Assembly (NCBI RefSeq): GCF_003014715.1 | Contig: NZ_PYAV01000013.1 | Span: 1-64,000, forward strand | Source of the DNA: Salsuginibacillus halophilus | GTDB taxonomy: Bacteria; Bacillota; Bacilli; Bacillales; Marinococcaceae | Length of the DNA: 64,000 nucleotides | Direction of reading: 5' to 3' | Shown here: piece by piece, positions 16,703 through 25,813 of the stretch | Layout of the letters: each line of letters opens with the position of its first letter | Numbering within the stretch: position 1 is the first letter of the stretch | Made by a program: the position numbers and the translations under genes | The notes under the pieces: model-generated | What the model was told of the DNA's origin: nothing | What the model saw: only the letters and a program-made list of their open reading frames with translations | Database searches by the model: none

Positions 16703-17725
16703 ATGACGACCGAAATATGGCTTGTGACTGAAGGTGAGCATACAAAGGCAACTGTTTACGGACCGGTCGGCATGCCGGACTTTCCGGAGTTTGTTTGGAA
16801 GCAGGATGATGAAAGGGTGCATATAGACGGCTGGAATGAATTGTATCAGTTGTTGTGCACGAAAAACCCGGTAGGCCTGACCCCGGCATATGTAGACGAG
16901 CGTCTCGTTGAAGTACTGAAGCACTGGTTGTTGACCGAGGCTGAGGGGGAGGATTCCGAGCTTCGGATGTGGATTGATCAAATTGTCGACACTGATCCGG
17001 ATGAAGTGATGGCAGCTAGATGGATCTGCCGCGCCCGGCATGTCATGGTTGTGACCGGCGCCGGCATGAGCACAGAATCCAACCTGCCGGATTTTCGCTC
17101 AAAAGACGGCTGGTGGCGTAACATTGATCCGGTAACGGTGGCGACAGTAGAGGCGCTTGAGAAGCAGTATGAACTGTTTCACGCGTTTTATCAAGCGAGA
17201 CTAGAAGCACTATATGAAGCTGAACCTCACCAAGGTCACAATATTTTAGCCAAATGGGAAGAAGTTGGTGTAGTAAGCGGAATCGCAACCCAAAATGTGG
17301 ACGGCCTTCATACAGCTGCCGGCAGTGAGCAGGTGCACGAGCTGCACGGCTCAATCCATTCGATTCGCTGTTACAGCTGTGGCCAAGAGGCTGAACTTCA
17401 TGCATTTCATGAAGGGCGTGGATGTGATTCATGTGACGGGAAGCTCCGCCCCGGTGTTGTGTTGTTTGGCGAGATGCTTCCGCAAAAAGCATGGGATGAG
17501 GCACTTAAGCAGATTGAACAGGCAGATGTGGTTCTTGTCATCGGCACAAGTTTAGAAGTGTATCCTGCTAATCAACTGCCGTGGATGACCCGCGGACGAA
17601 CCGTTTATATGAACATGGAGTTAAACGCTGATGCCTCAGCGTTTGATGCTGTAATTACCGGCAAAGCGAAAGAAGTATTAACAAAACTTGATAAAAAGCT
17701 AGAGCTTTACTGCGCAAACAATTGA
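16703..17725 (+). CDS. Sir2-family NAD-dependent deacylase, N-terminally extended
   Basis: Sirtuin of 340 residues. The core begins near 105: GAGMSTESNLPDFRS (119-133), TQNVDGLH (196-203), catalytic His in HELHGS (about 215), the zinc Cys pairs CYSC and CDSC (about 223-244), VVLFGEMLP and GTSLEVYP. The enzyme should remove acyl groups from lysines using NAD. Odd: about 100 residues precede the core (acidic, with several Trp) and I cannot assign them; bacterial CobB proteins are usually near 240 residues. It overlaps the P450 ribosome binding site, so the two are cotranscribed. Confidence 0.88.
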   Translation: MTTEIWLVTEGEHTKATVYGPVGMPDFPEFVWKQDDERVHIDGWNELYQLLCTKNPVGLTPAYVDERLVEVLKHWLLTEAEGEDSELRMWIDQIVDTDPDEVMAARWICRARHVMVVTGAGMSTESNLPDFRSKDGWWRNIDPVTVATVEALEKQYELFHAFYQARLEALYEAEPHQGHNILAKWEEVGVVSGIATQNVDGLHTAAGSEQVHELHGSIHSIRCYSCGQEAELHAFHEGRGCDSCDGKLRPGVVLFGEMLPQKAWDEALKQIEQADVVLVIGTSLEVYPANQLPWMTRGRTVYMNMELNADASAFDAVITGKAKEVLTKLDKKLELYCANN

Positions 17726-17739
17726 AGGAGGCGGCATGG

Positions 17740-19050
17740 ATGAAAGTAAAATCACCTGTACCTAAAGCAAAAGGCGTTGACAATACGATGGCCTTGATTA
17801 ATGAAGGGTTTGAGTTTTTGCGCACGCGGCGCCAACAGTTAGAGTCAGACATTTTTGAAACGCGGCTGCTCGGTAAAAAAACAGTATGTATGGGGGGGGC
17901 TGAGGCGGCTGAAATTTTTTACGATGAAGAGAAGTTTTATCGGAAAAATGCGGTGCCGAAAGTGTTGAAAAAGTCACTTTTAGGTAACGGTGTACATGGC
18001 ATGGACGGAAGTGCTCATAAACATAGGAAACAAATGTTTTTATCAATGATGACACCGGAAAGATTGGAAGCGATGAAAGATATTGCCCTTGAAGAACTTG
18101 ATGCGAAAGCCCAAGGTTGGGAAAAGCAGCAAGAAGTTGTTTTATTCGACGAAATGCTTGAAGTTCTGGCCCGCAGCGGCTGCCGCTGGGCAGGGGTTCC
18201 GCTAAAAGAAGACGAAGTTAAACAGCGTACTGAAGAAATGGCACGTATGGTCGATTCTTTCGGTGGTTCGCTCGACCGGTTGAAAGAAGGAAAACAGGCG
18301 CGTGAATCTCAAGAAAAGTGGTTAAAAGGGATCATTAAAGATGCGCGGGCAGGGCGGATTGAGGCACCGCCATATACACCGCTTTATATCATTGCCAATC
18401 ACCGCGATCAAAACGGGAAGCTGCTGGATGCACAAACAGCAGGGGTTGAGTTAAATAATACAATCAGACCGCTGCTTGCGACGGCATATTTTCTCGTATT
18501 TGGAGCTATGGCCATGCATGAGCACCCGGAGACGGTGGGAAAACTGCGTGAAGATGAAAATGACTACAGCCATAAGTTTGCGCAGGAAACCCGCCGCTTT
18601 TATCCGTTTGCTCCGGCGATGGCAGCAAGGGTAAAGAAAAACTTTACATGGAGCGGCTATGATTTTAAAAAGGATATGCTTGTTGTTTTAGACTTCTTCG
18701 GCACAAACCGTCACCCGGATGATTGGGAGGCGCCGGATGAATTTCGTCCGGAACGATTTGAAGATTGGAACGGGAGTCCGTTTTCTTTTATCCCCCAAGG
18801 TGGCGGCGATCATTATATGGGACACAGGTGCGCAGGAGAATGGACAACGGTAATGGTGATGAGAGCATTCTTTCGCTACTTTGTCCGCCACTTAACATAC
18901 ACAGTGCCAAAGCAAGACTTAAGCTACAGCTTATCACGGATGCCGACACTGCCGAACAGCGGGTTTAAGATCCGTCATGTGCGAAGAGTGAAATTTGACG
19001 TTGCAGAAGAGCAGAACGTTGAACAGAGCCAGACTGTTGTGAAGTCGTAA
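17740..19050 (+). CDS. cytochrome P450 CYP152-type fatty-acid peroxygenase
   Basis: P450 of 436 residues resembling YbdT (P450 BS-beta), which uses hydrogen peroxide to hydroxylate fatty acids or decarboxylate them. The I helix carries NNTIRPLLATAYFLVF with Arg-Pro (about 243-244) in place of the usual acid-alcohol pair, the CYP152 hallmark. The haem-binding loop is GGGDHYMGHRCAGEW with Cys near 364. ETRRFYPFAP contains the ExxR motif. Start is ATG at 17740 with AAGGAGG 8 bases upstream, overlapping the sir2 stop. No redox partner is needed or seen. Confidence 0.92.
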   Translation: MKVKSPVPKAKGVDNTMALINEGFEFLRTRRQQLESDIFETRLLGKKTVCMGGAEAAEIFYDEEKFYRKNAVPKVLKKSLLGNGVHGMDGSAHKHRKQMFLSMMTPERLEAMKDIALEELDAKAQGWEKQQEVVLFDEMLEVLARSGCRWAGVPLKEDEVKQRTEEMARMVDSFGGSLDRLKEGKQARESQEKWLKGIIKDARAGRIEAPPYTPLYIIANHRDQNGKLLDAQTAGVELNNTIRPLLATAYFLVFGAMAMHEHPETVGKLREDENDYSHKFAQETRRFYPFAPAMAARVKKNFTWSGYDFKKDMLVVLDFFGTNRHPDDWEAPDEFRPERFEDWNGSPFSFIPQGGGDHYMGHRCAGEWTTVMVMRAFFRYFVRHLTYTVPKQDLSYSLSRMPTLPNSGFKIRHVRRVKFDVAEEQNVEQSQTVVKS

Positions 19051-19061
19051 ATATTTAATCG

Positions 19062-19208
19062 AGCTAAAAAGCGAAGGTTGACGTTGCTTTTCGGCGGACG
19101 CTTGCCCCGGGCACGCTTTAAATTCCTCGGCAGAACGTCACTGCCTGCGGGATTTTCGGCACGCGCTGTTCCTGGTGGCATCGCCGCCGATGCTCGTCAG
19201 CCGCTCTT
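19062..19208 (+). repeat. family 1 remnant, copy C (domain 1 only)
   Basis: Begins near AAGGTTGACGTTGC and ends near GCTCGTCAGC. It contains the CGGCGGACGC and GGCATCGCCGCCG arms and the inner pair CCGGG/CCTGG (one G-T wobble). Both inverted ends and domain 2 are missing. It sits between the P450 gene and the convergent EAL gene. Confidence 0.75.
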
Positions 19209-19225
19209 TATCTCATATTTGGCCT

Positions 19226-19258
19226 AGGTCTCTGGCACGTTTTTTGTGCCTGACACCT
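19226..19258. repeat. palindrome with GTGCCTGACACCT half
   Basis: AGGTctctGGCAC pairs with GTGCCtgacACCT around a T-rich loop. The half GTGCCTGACACC is a short palindrome I recall as dispersed in many Firmicutes genomes. It may terminate transcription of the convergent P450 and EAL genes. Confidence 0.4.
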
Positions 19259-19319
19259 AAAAATATTGATCCTTTGTGGAAGTGAATCATTAGCTGAAGC
19301 CAATCCCTCTGTCGGGGGG

Positions 19320-21518
19320 TTATTGATTGAAAGATGTTTTAAAGTCTTCAATCGGCATTGGCTTTGCTAATAAAAAACCTTGCATGGTGTCGCAGCCGAG
19401 TTCGCGCAAATAATTGTATTGTGCTTCAGTTTCAACACCTTCAGCAACGACACTCATCTCCAGGTTATGCGCAAGGTCAATCATGCTTTTAATAATTTTC
19501 GCATCAGCTGAATTATGCAGCATCCGGCTCACAAACGAACGGTCGATTTTTAAGCCATCGAACGGAAGAGTGCTCATGTAGCTGAGTGAGGAGTAGCCGA
19601 TGCCGAAATCATCAATGAATAACCCAAGTCCGAGCTCCCGGAGAACTTCTAAACGTTCGATATTCTGTACGGTGAAGTCCATTGCCATACCTTCAGTAAT
19701 TTCAATATTAATACTGCAGCCTGGGGTTTGTTTTCGCTCTAAAAGTTGTTGCACACTTTGGATGAAGTCTTCTTGATAAAATTGGCGCGGTGACATGTTC
19801 ACCGACAAGCTGATGTTTCTCATCCCCGCCTCGATCAAGTTGTTCATATCTGCGCATGCCTGCTCAAGCACCCACGTACCGATGGGAACAATCATACCTG
19901 ATGATTCAGCAATAGGGATGAAATCTTTTGGCGGTACCATGCCAAAAACCGGGTGATTCCAGCGGAGAAGGGCTTCAGCTCCGGTGATCTCGCCGGTTGC
20001 AAGGTCTCGTTGAGGCTGGTAGTGCAGCTCAAACTCATTTGACTGTAAAGCAGAGCGTAGACTGCTTTCTAGAGCTATCATTTCATTAGTCTGGTGGTTC
20101 ATATAAGGCTCGTACCAAGTCAGTTCCTTTGCTGCATTCGCATCTTTATGATGCAGTGCAGTATCTGCATTGTTCACAAGTGTGCTGAAATCTTTGCCGT
20201 GCACCGGGTAAACACTTACACCGATACGTACAGGCACGTGCAGCTCTAACCCGGAAACGCGAATCGGCTCTTCAAACAGCTGAATCAGCTGATCTCCCAG
20301 TTCAACATTGGTTTCTTCCGGCGTTTGTATTGGATGAATAAATAAAAATTCTTCTCCGCTCCATCTCACGGTTAAATCGCCAAATTTCGCAAATTGGCGG
20401 AGGCGGTCTCCGACTGCACGCAAAAGTGTATCTCCGGTTTCGTGACCGAAATTATGGTTGATGTGGCTGAACCGGTGGATATCAATTAAAAAAACCGCAA
20501 CACGCTCGTCCTGCGTATGGGCTTGGTCAAGCAACTCGTTACCGCGCTCGTATAAATAATAACGGTTAGGCAGATCCGTTAAAGCATCATAATATGCCAT
20601 ATAGCGAATTGTTGCTTCATTCATCGTTTGTTCAGTCATATCCCTGATAATGATTTGAACAACCGGCTCTTCATTCAACTCGCAGTAAAGCGCTTTTAAA
20701 TAAAAGTTCCGTTTATTTTCATCAGGTGTGAGGTATGAAATGTCTAAAGCGGTTGTTTCTTTCACCCCTGCTTCTACAGCTTTGAGCTCGTCACGTAAAC
20801 GCCGTTGTTCTTCAGGAGGAAACAGTGCAGTGAAGTTTCCGGGTAGTGATCCAGGCTGCTCAAAGCCGAGATTAACTCTACCCTGCTCGTTTATATATTC
20901 GATACGGTCATTTTGCAGCATTGCAATACCATCTGGCGAATTTTCCACCAGTTGTTTATACTTTGCTTCGCTCTGCTGTAAAGCACGCTTATGGCGGATT
21001 CGTTCGAGCTCGTGTGAAGCATGAGTGGATAAAATCCCAAGGATGGTTTGAGCTAGTTCTTTTTGTGTTAAAGCCGTTTGATTCAAGATTACGATAATCC
21101 CAATGACTTCTCCTTGGCTGTCGGTTAATGGTGCACCTAAATAAGCCTCAGCATTAACCCCGGCAAGCTCTTCATCTTTTGGAAACAGCTGCTGCACATT
21201 TTGCGGATAGCAGCAGACTTGATGTTCTTTTTTTACGTGTTCACAAGGTGTGTCAGTAATATGATAATGAATGTTATCGATCCAGGTGCCATCAAATATA
21301 AATGCTTTCGTTTCAACAATTTGGGGCTGGATGAACTCTCCGATAAACGCCGCGTTCACATCGAGAACAGAGGCGAGACGCTCGACCATTGTTTCAAAGA
21401 AGGTCTCGTTTTGGTCGCTTGTTGAAGACATTGCTTCATAAATCTGGGTAAGTAAGTGCGTATGCAGACTCCGATTTTCCGAGAAGTCTGCTTGGTAGCT
21501 TTGAAAGGAATTCATCAT
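19320..21518 (-). CDS. GAF-PAS-GGDEF-EAL protein
   Basis: Cyclic-di-GMP protein of 732 residues. An N-terminal GAF domain (about 20-175, with LTDSQGEVIGIIVILNQ) is followed by PAS (about 185-300), GGDEF-type (about 310-465) and EAL (about 475-730) domains. The cyclase signature is RWSGEEF, a variant with Ser in the first position that may or may not be active. The EAL motifs GAEALLRWNHP, IEITE, IDDFGIGYSSL, KIDRSFV and VVAEGVE look complete. It is probably bifunctional or a phosphodiesterase. Start ATG 21518 follows AAAGGGG. It is separated from the next gene by 113 bases. Confidence 0.9.
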   Translation of the reverse strand: MMNSFQSYQADFSENRSLHTHLLTQIYEAMSSTSDQNETFFETMVERLASVLDVNAAFIGEFIQPQIVETKAFIFDGTWIDNIHYHITDTPCEHVKKEHQVCCYPQNVQQLFPKDEELAGVNAEAYLGAPLTDSQGEVIGIIVILNQTALTQKELAQTILGILSTHASHELERIRHKRALQQSEAKYKQLVENSPDGIAMLQNDRIEYINEQGRVNLGFEQPGSLPGNFTALFPPEEQRRLRDELKAVEAGVKETTALDISYLTPDENKRNFYLKALYCELNEEPVVQIIIRDMTEQTMNEATIRYMAYYDALTDLPNRYYLYERGNELLDQAHTQDERVAVFLIDIHRFSHINHNFGHETGDTLLRAVGDRLRQFAKFGDLTVRWSGEEFLFIHPIQTPEETNVELGDQLIQLFEEPIRVSGLELHVPVRIGVSVYPVHGKDFSTLVNNADTALHHKDANAAKELTWYEPYMNHQTNEMIALESSLRSALQSNEFELHYQPQRDLATGEITGAEALLRWNHPVFGMVPPKDFIPIAESSGMIVPIGTWVLEQACADMNNLIEAGMRNISLSVNMSPRQFYQEDFIQSVQQLLERKQTPGCSINIEITEGMAMDFTVQNIERLEVLRELGLGLFIDDFGIGYSSLSYMSTLPFDGLKIDRSFVSRMLHNSADAKIIKSMIDLAHNLEMSVVAEGVETEAQYNYLRELGCDTMQGFLLAKPMPIEDFKTSFNQ

Positions 21519-21631
21519 CCAGCCCCTTTCTGAGCGTGAATCTTAAACTCGTTTTGATTTGGTTCCATTTTATCATGAGAATTGGTAATGAGCGACAACT
21601 TTTGTAGGCAAAGCTTTTTAGATTGGTTAGC

Positions 21632-23596
21632 TCACGGCTTCGTTTGAATGTATGCCACGGTATTTTTATCTCCGTCTTTCGCCTTATATAATGCTTCGTC
21701 TGCTTCTTTTAAAAAGTCTCTTGCATTATGATGATCAGTGGCTGTTACAACAGCTGCACCAATGCTTACGGTGACAATGCCATAAGGAGAACCTTCATGT
21801 TTGATATTCAAGGATTCAATGCTGTTGCGGAGGTTTTCTCCGACTTCGAGTGCTTCCGTTTTATTTGCGCCCGGGAGCAGCACAACAAATTCTTCACCGC
21901 CGAAACGAGCAACGGTGTCCATTTCACGGGTGAGCTCCGCTTTTAACGCATTAGCGACTGCTTGCAGGCAGCGGTCACCTTCAAGATGGTTGTAACGATC
22001 GTTATAGTCTTTGAAGTTATCAACATCGATAAAAAGGGCGGCAAGTGGGATGCGCTGGTTTTTAACTGACCCCCAAAGAACTTGTAACAATTCCTCAAAA
22101 GCCCGCCGGTTGTATACACCTGTAAGTTCATCGAGTTTTGCTTCTTTTTCCATCCGTGCTTTTTCTATTTGAAGTTCGTATTTTTCAGCTTGTTGTTTTG
22201 ACACATCTTCGAGCACGTGAACGCTGTAAGCTTTTTGGGTATAGGAGCTGTCAACAATGGATGCTTTCATTTCGAATTCCCGCAATTCGTCACCCACAAG
22301 TATTTTTAAAGCGAGCGTATATGCCGCAAGTGTCCCGGTGAAAAGCTGCTCCTGCTTCTGTTGAACTTTCAGGTGGTCTTCTTCACTGATCCAGTCGTAC
22401 AGCTGCATTTTAGCATCGGAAGAAAACAAGCTATGGAACTCATTATTGGCCTCCAAAATATTCAAATCACGATCGGCAACGACGAGTGGAACGCTTGAAA
22501 AATTAAAAACGGCCCGGAATTTACGCTCGCGCTCTTGAATTAACCAATCCATCTCTTTTTGCCAAGTGATACTTTCCATTAAGATGCCCCAGCCTGAAGG
22601 AGAAGGATAAAATGTAACTTCAAGCCACTCACCTTCAAATTGAATCTCCTCTTCTAATTTATTGGATGCATGTTGAATATGTTGAATCAATGCAGGGTTC
22701 TTTTGAAACACTTTCGTATGGAGCACGTTGTTTAAGACTTTTTTGTCTAATGAAAGAAAGCGTGCAGCGGTGTTGTTCATGTAAATGATTTTTCCATCGT
22801 TGTCGGCAAAAATGAATGGATCACTGATGCTTGCTAAAATATCGCGCGTTTCTTGTTCCTTTTTTTGCACAGACTGCATCATTTTAATGTTTTTGTAAGC
22901 AATATAGAAAAACATACTAACGATGATCACAATAAAAACAGCAATCGGAATAGCAGCGTGATCATTAGAGACAGCGTAAAAGGGTTCGTGCTGGCGCAAC
23001 GTGTTCGAATAAGTTAGTTCAATTGATGATAGTGCAGTTGTATGAAAGAAAAAGGCAGTTAAACCTTGTGTCAAGCCTGCTGTAAGGCCGAAAGCAAAAG
23101 GGCGTCTTTGAAACGAGGCTTTTGTAATGCTTTTTAAATATAAATAAGAAAGTAAAACAGCACTACATAGCGCAAAAAAGAGCCATAACCAGTCATAGCT
23201 GATGTTTGCAGCTATCTGCAACCCAAAAATACCGATAAAATGCATAGCTCCAAATGAAGCACTTAAAAATAAAGTCGTAAAAACTAAGCGGCGTTGAGAA
23301 AAGTGCGCATTTAAGTAATAAACTGCTGTCCAGACAGCTAACGTAGTCACCACGAGTGATATAACGAGTAAAAGTGAACTGAAAGAAACATGTAACGGAA
23401 CTTCCCAAGCAAATAACGTGAGAAGATAAGTTGTCCAAAGTCCGAGGCTCCAAATGCACAATGAAATAAAACGGGTGTATCGTTTCTGTTTTTCTTCAAA
23501 TGTAATGATATAAACGGCTGTAAAGGACATAGCGACGGCTGCGAGCAACGCAAGAAACAACAGGGTCATATTAAACGATGTTTGTATGTCCATCAT
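21632..23596 (-). CDS. membrane MHYT-like/PAS/GGDEF diguanylate cyclase
   Basis: Integral membrane cyclase of about 654 residues. Seven hydrophobic segments (about 10-260) include FGAMHFIGIFGL, resembling the MHYT sensor motif in which Met and His may bind a metal or gas ligand; only this one copy is clear. Two PAS domains follow (about 275-375 and 390-490), then GGDEF (about 495-650) with an intact ARFGGEEFVVLLPG signature. It should make c-di-GMP in response to a membrane or extracellular cue. The ATG at 23596 with TAGGAGCG is preferred over an upstream in-frame ATG. It sits immediately upstream of the GAF-EAL gene. Confidence 0.85.
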   Translation of the reverse strand: MMDIQTSFNMTLLFLALLAAVAMSFTAVYIITFEEKQKRYTRFISLCIWSLGLWTTYLLTLFAWEVPLHVSFSSLLLVISLVVTTLAVWTAVYYLNAHFSQRRLVFTTLFLSASFGAMHFIGIFGLQIAANISYDWLWLFFALCSAVLLSYLYLKSITKASFQRRPFAFGLTAGLTQGLTAFFFHTTALSSIELTYSNTLRQHEPFYAVSNDHAAIPIAVFIVIIVSMFFYIAYKNIKMMQSVQKKEQETRDILASISDPFIFADNDGKIIYMNNTAARFLSLDKKVLNNVLHTKVFQKNPALIQHIQHASNKLEEEIQFEGEWLEVTFYPSPSGWGILMESITWQKEMDWLIQERERKFRAVFNFSSVPLVVADRDLNILEANNEFHSLFSSDAKMQLYDWISEEDHLKVQQKQEQLFTGTLAAYTLALKILVGDELREFEMKASIVDSSYTQKAYSVHVLEDVSKQQAEKYELQIEKARMEKEAKLDELTGVYNRRAFEELLQVLWGSVKNQRIPLAALFIDVDNFKDYNDRYNHLEGDRCLQAVANALKAELTREMDTVARFGGEEFVVLLPGANKTEALEVGENLRNSIESLNIKHEGSPYGIVTVSIGAAVVTATDHHNARDFLKEADEALYKAKDGDKNTVAYIQTKP

Positions 23597-23710
23597 CTTC
23601 GCTCCTAAACAAGAAAAAAATAACATTGAAAGGTTCAAATGTCCTTATACATTTCAGCAAAAATCGACATAAATCGCAAGTGATAATCGGACTAAAATCA
23701 TAAAAACTTA

Positions 23711-24006
23711 AAACTGTCGGCTCGTGCTTTTCCTGTAGGCATCGCCGCCGATGCTTGTCATCCTTCAGTTATAATATCGTCATGAAACACCATAGATACC
23801 CTCTTGATCACACAATTTCTACATAGGATGAGCCATTTTTTAAAGACGCTTCATGAGCTATAAAACAAGCATTATATGATCCGTGAATTCAAAAGTAACC
23901 GAAACGAAAGACAGCAACCCCCCCTAGAGGATCAAGTGCAGGCTGAAGGCAAGCCCTCGGGAAAGTGATCGTCTGAAGTGAAGGTGGCACTCATTGTTCG
24001 ATTTTT
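23711..24006 (+). repeat. family 1 remnant, copy D (decayed)
   Basis: Contains the 3' arm of domain 1 (GGCATCGCCGCCGATGC) and most of domain 2 (AGTAACCGAAACGAAAGAC through GTTCGATTTTTATCC). Both inverted ends are lost and the pairing GTAACC/GGTTAC has decayed. It lies in an 834-base gap between the MHYT-GGDEF start and hmp that otherwise holds only the family 2 element. Confidence 0.7.
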
Positions 24007-24118
24007 ATCCTATTATTACAACTCATGAAATTCATTCGTCTATGTGATAAAAAATTTCCCGGGAAATTGATGAAGGAAAAGAGAGAAGCTCGAAAGTTGT
24101 CTTTATACAAAAAAGAGG

Positions 24119-24386
24119 CGGGGCTGTCTCAAAAGGGTTATAAACATTCGATTTAAGAAAAAGGCACAGGAAATATACGAGACTCCTGCAGGAAAAGCAA
24201 CAGCTGAAGATCATGCAATGAGCGGGTTTTGATCATTAGGAAGCTGAAGCGTTGTCCGGCGGCAAAGCAGACACGACGAAATCAAGCGTAAGCGCAGGTT
24301 GAGTCTATGTCGCACTTGTGCCATTGGTGAAAGCGAGTATATTTCCCATGCCTATCATTTAAATTATATCTTATGGGGCAGCCCCG
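24119..24386. mobile_element. family 2 element with IS1182-like ends (268 bp)
   Basis: Imperfect inverted ends: GCGGGGCTGTCTCAAAAG at left, and at right, reverse-complemented, ACGGGGCTGCCCCATAAG (14 of 18 match). GGGGCTGTCyCAAAAG ends are what I associate with IS1182-family insertion sequences. No transposase is present, so it would be a miniature derivative. Internal arms GGAAATATACGAG and GCGAGTATATTTCC form a second inverted repeat, a sequence type common in Bacillaceae intergenic regions in my recollection. Part of it recurs at 32755-32938. Confidence 0.65.
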
Positions 24387-24430
24387 TCTAAATAACAATC
24401 GTGCTTTTTGAAAGTCGCTTGTCGTTTAAC

Positions 24431-25651
24431 TTAATTTGACTTAGGTCCAAAAAATTCATAGTTGATCCGGTCTTCAGCTACGTCCCATTTATTTAATGCG
24501 TCGAGTACGGTGTAAATAAAACCTTCCGGGCCGCAGAAATAAAAGGAGGCGTCTTTAGGTACAGTAGCTTGCAAATATTCAAAGTCAATTCGTCCTGCAG
24601 CATCGAAGAAAGGCGTTTGTTCATCACCTGGTGCTGGGTTTGTGTAGCGGATATGAGTCACAGCATTGGCAGACACCGGTTCCATGTCCTGTGCTAAGCC
24701 GTGAACAGAAGCGCTCGAGGCCGTGTGAATATAGTAAATGCTGCGTTCTGGCGCTTTTTGCTGGGCGGTTTTAAACATGCTGACAATTGGTGTCGCTCCA
24801 ACACCTGCGCTTAAGAAAACGAGCGGTTCGTTTCCGGAGGTATCAAGCATAAAGTCCCCTGCAGGCGCTGTGACAGGAAGTTCGTCTCCTTCGCTGATCG
24901 CATCATGGAGCCAGTTGGAGACTTTACCGGATGGTGTTTCAGTGCCGGACGGTTCGCGCTTCACACTAATCCGGTAATGGTTTGCACTTGGCGCATCTGA
25001 TAAACTGTACTGCCGCATCTGTGTATAAGTTTCCCCTTCGATATTAGCTTTGATTGTAATGTATTGACCTGGCTGAAAATCTGGGAACGGCTCACCATCA
25101 GCCGGCTTTAAGTAAAAGGATGTTATAAGTTCGCTCTCTTTTTCTTTGGACGTAACAGTGAAGTTTCTAAAACCGTTCCAGCCGCCGGTTTGTGCTGCAG
25201 TTTCAGCGTAAAGTTCTGCTTCTACTTTGATGAAGATTTCCGCAATTTCTTCGTAAGCTTGACCCCAGGCGGCAATAATATCATCAGTCGCTGCTTCGCC
25301 GAGGACTTCTTGGATTGAAGCCAGCAGGTGTTCGCCAACGATCGGGTACTGATCTGGCGTGATTTGCAGACTACGGTGCTTTTCGGCAATTGTGCGCACA
25401 GCCGGGGCGATCGCTGATAAATCATCAATGTGTGTAGCTGCTGCATATAAAGCATTAGCTAGAGCGGCTGGTTGTTTTCCTTTTACTTGATGGGTCGGGT
25501 TGAAGACGTGATTTAACTCAGGGTGAGCGCTTAGCATCCGTTTGTAAAAGTGGGTTGTAATTGTTGTGCCGTGTTCTGCGAGGACAGGTGCAGTCGCTTT
25601 GATTGTTTCTTTCGTTTTTTCATCAAGCTGGCTTTGAAATGAAATCGTCAT
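24431..25651 (-). CDS. hmp: flavohemoprotein, nitric oxide dioxygenase
   Basis: Flavohemoglobin of 406 residues that converts NO to nitrate with oxygen and NADPH. The globin domain (1-140) includes HVFNPTHQVKGKQP and the proximal-His region AEKHRSLQI. The FAD-binding RQYSLSDAP (about 213-221) and the NAD-binding domain (LVFLSAGVGATPIVSM) follow. The C-terminus YEFFGP is family-typical. Start ATG 25651 has AGGAGGT. It diverges from the nsrR gene across 162 bases holding two NsrR-like sites. Confidence 0.96.
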   Translation of the reverse strand: MTISFQSQLDEKTKETIKATAPVLAEHGTTITTHFYKRMLSAHPELNHVFNPTHQVKGKQPAALANALYAAATHIDDLSAIAPAVRTIAEKHRSLQITPDQYPIVGEHLLASIQEVLGEAATDDIIAAWGQAYEEIAEIFIKVEAELYAETAAQTGGWNGFRNFTVTSKEKESELITSFYLKPADGEPFPDFQPGQYITIKANIEGETYTQMRQYSLSDAPSANHYRISVKREPSGTETPSGKVSNWLHDAISEGDELPVTAPAGDFMLDTSGNEPLVFLSAGVGATPIVSMFKTAQQKAPERSIYYIHTASSASVHGLAQDMEPVSANAVTHIRYTNPAPGDEQTPFFDAAGRIDFEYLQATVPKDASFYFCGPEGFIYTVLDALNKWDVAEDRINYEFFGPKSN

Positions 25652-25678
25652 TATTTATACCTCCTAAAGGTGTATGGG

Positions 25679-25689
25679 AAATACATCTT
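25679..25689. promoter_or_regulatory. NsrR-like half-site near hmp start
   Basis: AAATACATCTT (reverse AAGATGTATTT) directly downstream of a TACAAT -10 on the minus strand. It matches half of the NsrR operator (AAGATGCATTT type). Confidence 0.5.
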
Positions 25690-25715
25690 TATTGTATCGT
25701 ACGAAAATAGAAAAA

Positions 25716-25736
25716 GAAATATATATAATACATCTT
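25716..25736. promoter_or_regulatory. NsrR-like operator between hmp and nsrR
   Basis: On the minus strand AAGATGTATTATATATATTTC, an imperfect palindrome whose left half is the same AAGATGTAT as at 25679-25689. It overlaps the -35 region of the hmp promoter, fitting repression by the adjacent regulator. Confidence 0.55.
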
Positions 25737-25813
25737 TTATGGCAAGCTTAGTATGACGCTTATATTTTTATGTGATAAAATTTTGTCACGACAGGGATTA
25801 GAGAGGGATTTAA

